64,000 nucleotides of DNA, from NCBI RefSeq assembly GCF_036588685.1, contig NC_086380.1, positions 67,592,180-67,656,179 on the forward strand. Direction: 5' to 3'. This DNA comes from Mytilus trossulus. Lineage: Eukaryota > Mollusca > Bivalvia > Mytilida > Mytilidae. This document shows, piece by piece, positions 36,278 to 47,941 of the stretch (positions are counted from its first letter, which is position 1; each line of letters opens with the position of its first letter). A program made the position numbers and the translations under genes. Under the pieces are notes generated by a model. It worked only from the letters and a program-made list of their open reading frames with translations. It did no database searches and was not told the origin of the DNA.

Positions 36278-39248
36278 TTGATTGTTAAAAAACATTGGTT
36301 TCTTCATGTCTTTGCTATCATTTGTAAATGCAGACGGATCTCATTTTTTCTGTGAATCCCTCACTAAAAGGCTTTTGTTTTAAACTGTTTTATCACTATA
36401 CAGATAATGCGTGTAATTGAGCATGTGCGAAAGGATTTTTTATCTAGCGTTTTATTATATATTTGTTACATATACATGTCTTGTATTTGATCTTTCTATT
36501 GTCATTGTTGCTGTATTAAGCTATATTAAAATTTAGATTTATAAAAAAACCAATCCTGTTGTTCTATATAAGGTATAAAAGATTGGGTAAAATCCGTAGT
36601 TTTCTGATAGTTTTATATATTTTTATTGACGTCGGTCAGATTAATGGATGATCCTCATTAAATTTCATATTCATATGTCAAGTTATGGTCAATACTGGAA
36701 GTATATTAATGCATTATCCATGTGTGTCAGCCAGTCTATACATTACACTACACTTTATAGGGCTGTGTGTAAGAGATCAATCGATTGAGAGAAAACAAAT
36801 CCGGGTTACACACCAAAAGCAATGAAAAACGAAATATATTTATTTTCTAGTGAATGAGTTTTTTTTCTGCATTGTCGCCATCCGAGTAGGAAATATCTCA
36901 TTTTAATGTGAAAATTAAAAGGTCAAATTGATTCATTTGTTACAAAATATGACATCAAATGATTTCTTTGCACTCAAAGTACGCTTCCATATTACCCCTC
37001 ACTAGGTGCACTCGACTTTTGAAGATACAAGGTTTATCAACATTTAAAGAAAAAGGAGAATATAAAAAATAAAGTGATGAGGTATGATTGTCTATGAGAC
37101 AACTATCCACAATGTTCTAATTATGTTGACGTAAGCAAATGATTTCTATGGACTTATGAAGAAACTTAGAAGAGTCGGTTTCATTAAGCTCTTAGCTTAT
37201 ATCAAATATGCTTTTCCACATTATTTCTGAATGATATACTTAAAACATTAGATGTGGAATAATTAAAGTATAAACATGAACATCCGATAACTTAATTTCA
37301 AAATAAATATAAATTACAGGCTAAGAGATTTCTAATGAGGTTTTGTGATACAAAGGAGACATTTAAAAAGTAAAATCACAAAAACAACTAACTTTGAGGA
37401 AAATTTAGAACGGAAAGCCCGTAAACAAAAGGCTAAACTAATAGCTCAAACACATCAAACAAATGTGCAACTGTCAAATTCATTTGTCAAAGAAATACTT
37501 ATAAGCTGATTTGTGTCGATTTTTCACCCCCACACAAACACACAAAAAAAACCTTTCCAAGAGCAAAACGAAACACTACCACATTTTATATAGAAAATTT
37601 ATGTCTAAAAACCACAAACCCTACAACAAACCGTTGTTATTTCATCAGCTATGGACGGAAAAGCAGATCCGGCTTCACATGTAGCTTCCATTGTGTAAAT
37701 CACAAAAGCACAACTTCTACTTTTAAGGTGTAAGTAAATTAAATACCTTACAAAAGCTTCTCTTATATTTGAAACTTGTAGGTTAACAGTGGGAAGAGTG
37801 TTTTCTAGAGATGATGCCACAGTAAACAATCTTGTTTCACGCATTCAAATAAATGAGTAAGGTTCTGTGCTACAAGAAAAAAAAAACCATAATAAGTATG
37901 ATTTGTACATCTATTTTGAATTGTTATTTTGCATGGTAAATGGAAGTAAGGTTTATATTCACATGTAAATTTCAAACACACATAAAAGAAATAATAAGCC
38001 ACAACTAGTTGTCATCATGGTCAACAAAGATAGAACTAATTTTACTAAGGACTCAATAAAGCACCGTTCCCTGCAGATTACTGTTAGAGAAATCTCTGTT
38101 TTCTCGATATTGAACAAAAAAGAAAGATACATTTGAATGTGATAGCAAAGTTATATGTTCCATACTCCACGGTATCTTCAAAAGTAAAGGTAAAAATAAC
38201 TGTCAATACTTAGAAGCCCAACCATTTCAACAAGCAATTTTTTTTGTGTCCGCTCCATATCTAGAGAACCATTATGATTTCATACTTTATACTTTACATG
38301 TTTATTAACCACCACCAGAGGGCGTGTCATGATGTTTGTACAACTTCCTAGGTCAAAGGTCAAGGTAAAAAACTTTGGTTTCAGTTGACAACCCCGTGTC
38401 CTGTGGTGAAGATCGTGTCCGCTCCATATCTAGATGACCGTTATGATTTCAAAGTTTATACTTGACATCTATTTTAACCACCACCAGAGGGTCATAATAT
38501 ATTGAAGGCATAATTCTAAAAATATGTGACAAATAGCTAATGAGCATCACCTAGATTAATATTACTGTTTGCAAGATCTCCTTACAGTGATCATTTCCAA
38601 GTTTTTGCTGATCTTTGATTGTAAACTAATTAAGCAATATTGTGTATAAGTTTTTTTACAAATTTTATTCCACAATTTTCCTGATAGAAATAATTTGCTT
38701 CTTTGTGTTATATTTTTCTTAAAGTAAAATCCATATATATTTTTCAAAAAGCATTTTTTCATTTTTTAACATTTAATTTGCATTCTTTTTTGGTGGGTCA
38801 TAATATATTGAAGGCATAATTCTAAAAAATATGTGACAAATATCAAATGGGCAGCACCTTTAAACATATTGTTCAAACATCAATCCATATATCCAGAAGT
38901 CACCTTAGAGTAGTCAACAATGAGTTCACATCATGCAGTCATATCACTATTATACTAGGAAAGTAAGTTGAGAATATTTATCAGTTTTAACTTAAAATCT
39001 TAGAATAAAATCACACATGAGACTATGTAATAACTTCAAATAATGCTTCATATCAGATTATCCATACAACTTATTTACCCCAATTATTGACAGGGGACCC
39101 ACAGAGATGGCTCCCATCTCAATGATATCTAGTTTTAAATAGAAATTATAAACTAGACGAAGGATCGTTTATTGTTATATTGAAATCAAATAACTCGGGT
39201 TGATAGCAAGCGATATCCTTCTTTCACTTGTTATGAAACTTTTAAATA
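36272..39248. repeat. Gene-free stretch with repeat fragments
   Basis: 37076-37110 is a TATGATTGTCTATGAGACAA repeat fragment. TGTCCGCTCCATATCTAGA begins at 38247 and again at 38416 (offset 169). TCATAATATATTGAAGGCAT occurs near 38490 and near 38798, each with about 60 similar bases. No gene is visible. Confidence 0.6.
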
Positions 39249-40204
39249 TATACTAGTCAACAAAAGAAACGATACAAGACTTTTTTCAAATTAAAGATAA
39301 AGTTTTCCGCTCATTGGACCAATATTGAAGGTAGTAATACTAAATCATTATTGCAATATAAATTCGTTTAAAAAAATATTTTTTTTTACTTTCGTGACGT
39401 TTTTTGGCGATTTTTTTTATTACAAAATTTACATAAAACGACAATTTTAAAAACAGAAGTTCCAAATAATGATGCCGACCTCTCATTTAAAGATAAAGAC
39501 AGTGTTTGCCATCATTTAGAAAAAAAAAATCATACAGATTGTTCGTTTATTTGTTAAGCAAAGTTTGGACCCACGAGAAATCGTTAAAATGTATACATTA
39601 TCAACTGATTTACAATAGACAGTATGTGTAAAGTGATATTCAAAAAACAGTAACAATCTTAAAACTGATCCGAAAGGTTCCAAATTTACTCTGTGTTGTT
39701 TCATATCGAAAGCATTGATTTGAGACGAAAATAAAAAAAATATTTTTTGCATCTTTTGAGATTTCAAAAAGTTGGTTTTTTAACAAAAATTTGAAAAAAC
39801 AATATTTCAACCCATTATTTACAACATGAACATAACTTGATTAGCATATTGAATATTTTTAAACAAATTCGAAATTTCATTTAGTACTTAGAAAACAATG
39901 TGTTGATGTTTTATTCAACTTTCCCGCAAAACTAATTTGCACCCTATTAGTCCGGCGGCTACAAGCATATATCAGACGAATTGTGCACATCCTGCTACAA
40001 GCAATCCAAAATGGCGGACGTCATACTTGAATCAGCCTTATATCGAAGGCTAGTATTTGAAAAGGTGGTATTATCATGCTACTAGCATAATATTTGGTAC
40101 AACTTTTGTATTGTACCACTTGTGAATATATTCTATAGATTAGATGTCTTCAGAAACCCTACTTCTGGTTAAAATCCAACATGGCGGATATTGTACTTAA
40201 ATAA

Positions 40205-41360
40205 ACTTATTTTCTAGAGAAACAGTAGTGACAGCATCATCATTAACGACTGTACGAATCATGACTCATTTTAGTTCGGGTTTCAGTGCATCAGACACAT
40301 GCATCATGACTCTAATGTCTACCTCTAATTGTGAACTTGGTGCTAAACTTGAAATACATCACGTGGTGTATGAGATAGAATATTCTGACCATTTGTTGAT
40401 ATAACTACCATACGTTTCAAATTCTTCATCTACCCGTATTACAGTTTCAAGGTATTTTATCAAGGTAAGGACATAACACCCAATCATCATACCCGTTAGA
40501 CCGCAATTCACAATCGGAGAACTCCATTAATGCCACCAACGCAGTTCCTTTTCTAACAAAATGGTTATCTTTAAATGCCTTGTGCATTTTAAATGTCATG
40601 GATTGATATATATCTTATGCTTTTTCCCCTTCCAAATGCAAACCAAAGTGTGTCTGCCCCTATGTCACTGAATAGCGAAACAGCAATGTTATCAATATCG
40701 ACTGTTCGTGTCATGACTCAGTTAAGTCTGTGTTTTTCGGCATCAGACAGATTGATCTTGATTCTAGCGTCAGTCTCTTCGTTGAAACATGGTTCTAAAC
40801 TTGAAACATCATCAAGTTGTGGATTACAATGAGCATCCTAATCATTTGTTGCTACAACTACATTGTACTAAAAATTGTATTGAGCAAGCTGCTGTGAATA
40901 AAAATTTAAAAGTTCTTTCTTATTGTCGTCATTTCTCAGAAAACTTTGCCAATTTTGAGAATTTTTTAACCCTAGATTCGTCTATGTATTCCCTTTCACC
41001 TAATTGTTGCTCTTGCTTCTTTTTAGCAGCTATCAAATAACACGTATTGTCTATGTTCGCATCCGACACTACATCCACTGTTTTAACAGTTTCAAGGTGT
41101 TTTCTAACGAGTATGATGATGGGGTATTATGTCTTTACCTTTATTAAAATACCTTGAAACTGTAACAAGAGTGGATGAAGTCTTTTGAGAAACAAATGCT
41201 CAGGATTATCTACCACCACGTGATGTATTTCAAGTGTAGCACCATGTTCACATAAAGAGACAGACACTAAATTCATGTTGCATGTTGCGGATGCAGTGAA
41301 ACATGATCTTAAACGAGTCATGACTAACAGTCACTGATGATGCACTCAATAATATTTTGC
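40205..41360. repeat. Three copies of one sequence inside the transposon, one inverted
   Basis: 40260-40500 and 40640-40870 read in one direction and 41130-41360 in the other. They share the phrases GTGATGTATTTCAAG (or its complement), TACCTTGAAACTGTAA and GAGTCATGA. Read on the coding side the first gives IKYLETVIRVDEEF with stops. The minus-strand frame at 41127-41321 belongs to this family and is not a gene. Confidence 0.55.
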
Positions 41361-41379
41361 TATTCCGTGACATAGGGCA

Positions 41380-41985
41380 GAAGAACAATGGACTGTGTTT
41401 GGGAAGGCAAAAATCTTGGATTAAAATCTATTAATGGCCTTTCAAATGCACTAGACAATGAGTTATCGCTTGTGATACGGTTCTCTCTTTGCTTGAAAAG
41501 AAAAAAAGTATGCGTGGGAGACATTTATGGTATTTGAAGATGTGACTTTAACATAAAGAATGATGATTGATCAGCCTAAACTGGGATTTTACTGTCAGAT
41601 CGCACAAACTTATCAGATGGAGATAACATGATTAGCGAAGCAAGAAAATCATTTTTTGCACAAAAGGGAAGGCTAATTATAAGTGAGGCTATTCCCACAA
41701 CTTGATCTAGTCTTTTCGAGCATGTACAACGTGCAATATACAAATGCAGGTGTTTAGTTAGACGAGCTTGGGATTGGCTCTTAAGCTACTAGTCCAGGCA
41801 CAAATGGATTGCGAAGGGACAAAGAGGGTCCCTTTCAAAAATAACTCTTTCTGAGGCCTCATTATTTTTTCAGAAGTTTGAACATTGTGGATGTAAGAAA
41901 AAATGCTGCGGTCATTTTTAATGTGGAAAATCGGCTCTCCCTTGCACTACCTTGCGTACTTGTGGTGGTGACTGTGAATAAACAT
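41380..41985 (+). pseudogene. Decayed transposon-associated CxC-motif protein
   Basis: Pieces in broken frames read SEAIPTT..SSLFEHVQRAIYK (about 41680-41750) and finally CGCKKKCCGHF, a stop, then CGKSALPCTTLRTCGGDCE (41886-41980). IPTT..L-H-RA-Y followed by a Cys-rich CGCKKGC-like end is a pattern I remember from repeat-associated invertebrate proteins. Several stops and frameshifts exclude function. Confidence 0.6.
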
Positions 41986-42283
41986 GTATTCTTTGCCAAA
42001 TAGTAGTAATTATAATATGTTTTAAGTACTATATATGATTTTATTTTGTTTTAATCAATCTATCCAAAACTCTACATCGAAGAAATGAATTGAGGACTCA
42101 TCTTTGAAATTTACGTCATATTTTTACGGGAAGTGTCAACTTTATATCTAAACATTCACAACATGATAGAATAAGTGGTTTTGGAGATAGCTTAAATCCA
42201 AAAGTTTAATGACCAGCACATAAAAAATAACTTTCTTTACATTTTAAAAAAAGTGGAATATTTGAATAATGAATTGATATTTC

Positions 42284-42658
42284 TATGTCCGCCATTTTGG
42301 ATATTACCGGAAGTAAGGATTTTTAACACATAGTTCTTAAACATTGTATCCATCAGAAGCACCAAAGAAAGGTTCCTGCACAATGTAATGATAGTAGAAA
42401 TACGTTAAAACATATTTCAATTACCCTCCCTAAAAAATAAGCTTATGTAAGTACAATGTCTGCAATGCTGGATTTTAACCGGAAGTAGGATTTCTGGAGA
42501 CATCGTATCTATTTAATTTATCCAAAAGTGGTATAAACAAAGGTTTGTACCAAATATTATGATAGTAGCATGATAATAACACACTTTTACACAATAGTCT
42601 TCAATATTGAGCTGATTTAAGTATGACGTCCGCCATTTTGGATTTTACCGGAAGTGAG
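42284..42658. promoter_or_regulatory. Three YY1-like plus ETS-like box pairs in the transposon arm
   Basis: GTCCGCCATTTTGGATATTA + CCGGAAGTAAGG (42284-42318), a degraded pair at 42456-42490 with TAACCGGAAGTAGG, and GTCCGCCATTTTGGATTTTA + CCGGAAGTGAG (42625-42658), 169-172 bp apart. The left arm has CCAAAATGGCGGAC near 40006. The motifs match YY1 and ETS consensus; activity is inferred only. Confidence 0.45.
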
Positions 42659-43589
42659 ACATTTTTTTCAAATGCCTTTTTATCTGAAATAAAAGAGTAT
42701 TAGTTGTGAAATCTCTATGCCAAATTTCATGCTTGTAGCAGGATGTGTACAGTTTTTCACAAAGCCGCCGTACTATATGATCAGTTACACGGAATTTAGA
42801 TACTTTCCGACAAGTTTTGATTTTCATTATCACATGCACATGCAAATGAAAGCTTTTTAAAATAGTGTATCTCATTTTGTTTTTATATCTAATACTTATT
42901 GATAAATTCTATTTCAAAGTCGTGTATCGTTTCTTTTGTTGACTAGTGTATTTACCAATTTCAAAGGAAGAGTAATAGGTCATTGTTGTATAGAGAGAAA
43001 TTACCGATAACTTTGCATGGGAGGTTTATCTTTAAAAATTATTAACGATTCATAAACTTACATGAAATAATGACATTTTCTCAAACAAAATACATGTCCC
43101 TCAAACAAATACATTTTTTATTTTTTTTAAACGTTCTTACATATGTAACATTCTTTATAATAAAATTTTGCAATCAATTAAATGTGGGTTTTTATGGTAC
43201 TTAACTTTCTCGCCATTCCGCTTTCATGTCTAAATTTTTGTTATTAAAACTAATGACGCACGAAACAGATTTTTATTGTTTCAATTATTATTTTCAACGA
43301 ATTTCAAGACAGAAAAGGAAATTAGAATAAAACATATCATCCATAATACAAATTAAAAATATATGCACCAAAAACACACGCGCATTCACGAAATCGATTA
43401 TGAATTGGTGTTTTCTTTTCAGTTAGGCCTTTAAAGCGGAGCAAAATATCTAACTATATATCGAATGTACTGGTTTCTACAATTTACACAAGTATTCCAT
43501 ATTCTAAACTTAAAGACAAATTGAAAGAGTTGGTATTGCTTCGTTTTATAAAAAAAAATAGCCATCGTAGATACAAGTATCTTGTCTAA

Positions 43590-44535
43590 GGCAGGGATAA
43601 ATCCTACTTTGTAAATGATCACTCTGATTCAAACAAAGACATCTTTGAAACTGATATTATCAAGATGCTTGATTCCTTGATTAACAACATATTTGTTACG
43701 TTCGGAGGACGTGTTTTTTAACCTACTGTCGGCATTCCCGGTGAATGGGAATCAATTGCCGAATTGTTTCTTTATTATTCTGAGATTGACTTCATACAGG
43801 AACTTCTTAGAAAGAAAGATAAGAAGTTAGCAATATCCTTTAACTCTACTTTCCGCTGCATAGATGATGCGCGCTCTCTTACTAAATAATTAAAAAATTG
43901 GTGACTATGTTGAATGTATCTATCCCATCGAACTAGTGATAAAGAATACTACAAATACATTAAGTCGGCTTCATATCTTGACTAACATCTAGAAATTTAA
44001 AATAAGGGTCGGTTGAAAACAAAACTTTAAAAAAAAAAGATGATTTCAGCTATCCAGTTGTGAACTGGTCATTTCTAAGTAGAAAAATTCAAGCAGCACC
44101 TTCATGCGGGATATATATCTTCCAATTGATACGATATTCCCGTGTCTGTATCTCTTATCAAGATTTTCTTGAAAGAGGGTTGCTGCTCACAAGGCAGCTA
44201 TTAAACCAAGTGTTCCAAATGTTGAAGTTGAAATCATCCCTTCGCAAATTTTACTGACGCCATCACGAGTTGGTTGATCGTTATGAATCAACCGTTTCAC
44301 AGATGATATCGGATATGTTCCGTACGTCGTAACTACAATCCCCTTCACTATCATGACTGTGACCTACCAAATTAGACTATTTACCTGATTTGTAATAACA
44401 TGAGCAACACGAAGGATGCCACATGTAGAGCAGGATCTGCTTACCCTTCCGGAGCAGCTAAGATCACTCCTAGTTTTTGGTGAGGTACGTGTTGCTTTTT
44501 CTTTAATTTTCTATGTTGTGTAATGTGTACTATTG
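43590..44535 (+). pseudogene. Decayed reverse-transcriptase retroelement with 3' tail
   Basis: Broken frames read FGGRVF-stop-PTVGIPG, AELFLYYSEIDFIQELL, FNSTFRCIDDARSL (the Y/F-x-D-D box, here CIDDA), KSASYLD, then QAAPSCGIYIFQLIRYSRVC and FLERGLLLTRQLLNQ (44060-44257). The order fits a retroelement RT, possibly Penelope-like. The 3' tail (44400-44535, GCAGGATCTGCTTACCCTTC) recurs at 51103-51330. Stops and gaps show it is dead. Confidence 0.7.
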
Positions 44536-46979
44536 TTTGTCTGTTTGTCTTTGTGTAATATATAATGTAGTAACGATTTTATTTCTTATCTGTATTCCAC
44601 CTTGGGACCTTATATGGAAAATAAAATATATTAACTTACATAGAAATAACAATTTTTCAAGTTTCAATCTCATTGCATGTGGAGCATGTACAACATCTGT
44701 GTGTTAACTATTTTGTAGCTCCATATTAATAGGCTTTGACACAAAAATTATGAAATAAATCAATTAAGAAAATGGCCTAGTCCCTCTTTTATGATTAAAC
44801 AATTTACGAAAAACAAACATGATAGACATGATTCATCAACAACACTCAACTACAGGCTCTTGACTTTGAACAGGCAAATGTGACGGGGTAAAATGTTAAA
44901 CAACTATAAAATTCAGTTGAAAATATTGGTTTCTCTCATCAGATCGGCACAAAGCAGAAAAAACATTTAACAACAAACCAGGCTAGACGTGGCAGGGTAT
45001 TTATACATCCATAATAAAACAATCTACATAAGTATGGTGTAAGTGTCAACTTGGTATCATCTGCAGAAAGAACGTGATCTGATACTAAAAACTGAAAACA
45101 ATACATAATACATTTTATGCGTTTGATACCCCCGTTTTGGATTAAACATCATGAACGCTCAAATTCTTTGAAAACCAAGAGTGAATAAGAAACTGAACAT
45201 TTGGAAGCTATGTGTCCTGAAAAGACATGAAAAAGTCAAAACAAAAATAAAAAAGTTAGTTCTAATCCAATTGTCCTTTAGAAAATACAATATGTTAAAA
45301 CTAAGGTTTCGTAGAGGGTTTTGATTTGATTTTAAACATATATGTTATTCATTAAGATATGAAAAGGATTGAGCAACAGGCACAGCCTATAAAAGTTATC
45401 TCCATTATACATGTACATCGTATAATTTAATTTTAACAACTGTATTTAAAATAATGCGTTATAGTAGAACATGCATACTACTACTAGTGAACACACTTTA
45501 AGCGTTTGATTTTGCCATTTGATAAGTGACTTTCTGTTTTGAATTTTCATCAGAGTTTAGTATTTTTGTAATTTTACTTTTTAAGAGGTCCAAATAGTTG
45601 TGACCCCTCATTGTTACTTATACATCTACATTATTTACTGATGGCTGCACATATTTCTACCTAAAGTTCTAATTGTTATATTAAAACAAGGTGATGTGGT
45701 ACGATTGCCGAATAATGACATAACACAAGGATATACATGTACTAGGTGTAACCATGATTATGGTTCACGTTAGACGTCAACAAAACCGATTTTACTTCGC
45801 AACATTTGTATGCATCTTTGGTCAAAGTCGGACAAGTTCATATCATTGATATGTCTAATAGATATACGAATATGTGGTGTGAGTGCCAATGAGACAACTC
45901 TCCATCCAAATAACAATTTATAAAAGGAAACCAAACATTTAGGTTTCAGACCATTTCCAAACATTTATGTTTCAGACAATAGGTCCGAACCGTCTAACCA
46001 GTTCCATACATTTAGGTTTCAGACCCGTTCTATACATTTAGATTTCAAACCAGTTCCATACATTTAGATTTCAAACCAGTTCCATACATTTAGGTTTCAG
46101 ACTATAATTTTAAACAGTTGGTTTAAGCAGTGTCAGTCTGAAAGGGTTTTAAACAGTTTTAATTCAACAGGTTCGGGTTAGGTTGATAGGTGTTGAAATT
46201 CGTTTTATGTAATAGAGAATTTGTTTATTATTTGATAGTGATAGTGTAAACTTGTTATTGACTTTAGAAATTTGAATTGCTTTTCAAAACCAAGGAAACT
46301 GGTAGGAAGCCGAGAATAAAAATATCTAAACGTCCCGCCTGGTTACACGTTACACCTGTTTTAGACATATCAAAAATGAAAAATCAAAGCACACGGAAGC
46401 TATAAACATCTACTTAAAAAACTTGTAAAACTAATCGACAAAAACACCGTCCTTTGACAATGTTTGATCTACGGCAACATATTGCCTTTTATGACTAGAT
46501 TACATACTCCGACAATCAAAACCTTAAAGTCCTGGCTTTAAATTGGCACATAAAAATTTATTAAACGAATCTCAAAGGCTTTTGAAAGGGTTGAAATGAA
46601 AGAATTACAGTATTGGCGTTTTAAATGAAAATACTTGTATTTATCCCAAACTAATGATACTAAACGAAACTAATAATGTAATAGGATAACAGAAAACTTT
46701 TCAATTTGATCTTGAATATGACTGCAATTCAAAAAATGACTGAAATTTACAGAACTAGATGCCTGAAATTTGCAATCCTTATAAATGAATACGTATTTTC
46801 AGTATTGCAAACAATTTCTTCAATTTTCAGTACTGAAAACAATGTTTTTGAACATTTTTAGATGGTGACGTTCCCTTGTCATCATTTTACGGTGTTTATA
46901 TATCTCAACTTGTACAATTCGCTCGTGTATGTAACAATTTTTTAGATTTTAACGAGAGAAATTAATGTAATACTGAAAA
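44536..46979. repeat. Repeat-rich, gene-free stretch
   Basis: 44815-44910 is an inverted retroelement fragment (CTACAGGCTCTTGACTTTGA). 45490-45580 is the TTTTGCCATTTGATAAGTGA family. 45843-45930 is a TGTGGTGTGAGTGCCAATGA repeat. About 45932-46103 is a minisatellite with a 27-28-bp unit (CCAGTTCCATACATTTAGGT). No gene is visible. Confidence 0.6.
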
Positions 46980-47941
46980 ATTATTACACCAGGGTTTTCG
47001 ATATCACAAACTAGTCAAAACATTTACTAAATTTTATCATCGGTATAAGGACATCATTCGTAAATATAGCTCAACATGCAGACTTCTGATACGTTCAGGT
47101 ATTTCACATCCAATGTTTTATGGAAATATTCTTTATAAAGCACAAAGGTGTCAGTATTCACCTCCGAAACTAACAAAACCTTTGAATAGACTTATTGAAA
47201 AGGAATGTAGTTGCGATACTGTTGTCAGGTCATTAAAGTTTGCATATTTTGGCATTAAAATTGATTCACTTATAGGGTCTTTACCTCGAAACTAAACACA
47301 TTTATTCAAAAACCAGTTGTTGGCATGACATGGGTTATGCTCTTCTCATATATTTTATGATAGTATGATACTAAACCCCTAATGGGAAGGATTGTGCCTG
47401 ATGCTCATATGATGAAATCATAATCTTTCAGTCAGTTTAATTGAAGTCTGGAGCTGGCATGACAGTTAACTGCTAGTAGTCTGTTGTTATTTATGTATTA
47501 TTGACATTTTGTTTATTTTCTTTGGTTACATTTTGTACTTCTTCTGACATCAGACTCGGACTTCTCTTGAACTGAATTTTAATGTGCTTATTGTTATGCG
47601 TTTACTTTTCTACATTGGTTAGAGGTATATGGGGAGGGTTGATATCTCACAAACATGTTTAACCCCGCCGCATTTTTGCGCCTGTCCCAAGTCAGGAGCC
47701 TCTGGACTTTGTAAGTCTTGTATTATTTTAACTTTAGTTTCTTGTGTACAATTTGGAAATTAGTTTGGCGTTCATTATCACTGATCTAGTATATATTTGT
47801 TTAGGAGCCAGCTGAAGGACGCTTCCGGGTGCGGGAAATTCTCGCTACATTGAAGACCTGTTGGTGACCTTCTGCTGTTGTTTTTTTTATACGGTCGGGT
47901 TGTTGTCTCTTTGACACATTCCCCATTTCCATTCTCAATTG
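46980..47941 (+). pseudogene. Second decayed retroelement: C-terminal coding part and 3' tail
   Basis: Near 46985-47294 the + strand reads FRYHKLVKTFTKFYHRYKDI, then SGISHPMFYGNILYKAQRCQ and SLKFAYFGIKIDSLIGSLPR before a stop. I recall similar C-terminal text from mussel reverse-transcriptase elements. The tail (47640-47941) includes CCCCGCCGCATTTTTGCGCC and CCTGTTGGTGACCTTCTGCT and recurs inverted in both 3-kb duplication units. The 5' part is missing. Confidence 0.65.

Larger units (their letters stand above)
39251..42948 (+). mobile_element. 3.7-kb DNA transposon relic with 29-bp terminal inverted repeats
   Basis: ACTAGTCAACAAAAGAAACG heads the left end (39252-39280). Its 29 bases match the reverse complement of 42919-42947 at 28 positions. 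TA lies outside both ends (39249-39250, 42949-42950), fitting a TA target-site duplication. Longer inner inverted arms (39985-40218 against 42428-42750) follow. The interior holds a decayed + strand coding region (41380-41985). Superfamily unassigned. Confidence 0.82.

Noticed and set aside
40593..41321. Plus- and minus-strand frames inside the 39-43 kb transposon
   Set aside because: They run across duplicated and inverted copies of one decayed segment and do not read as one protein.
45932..46103. CRISPR-like array
   Set aside because: Units are contiguous and diverged with no unique spacers; the genome is eukaryotic.
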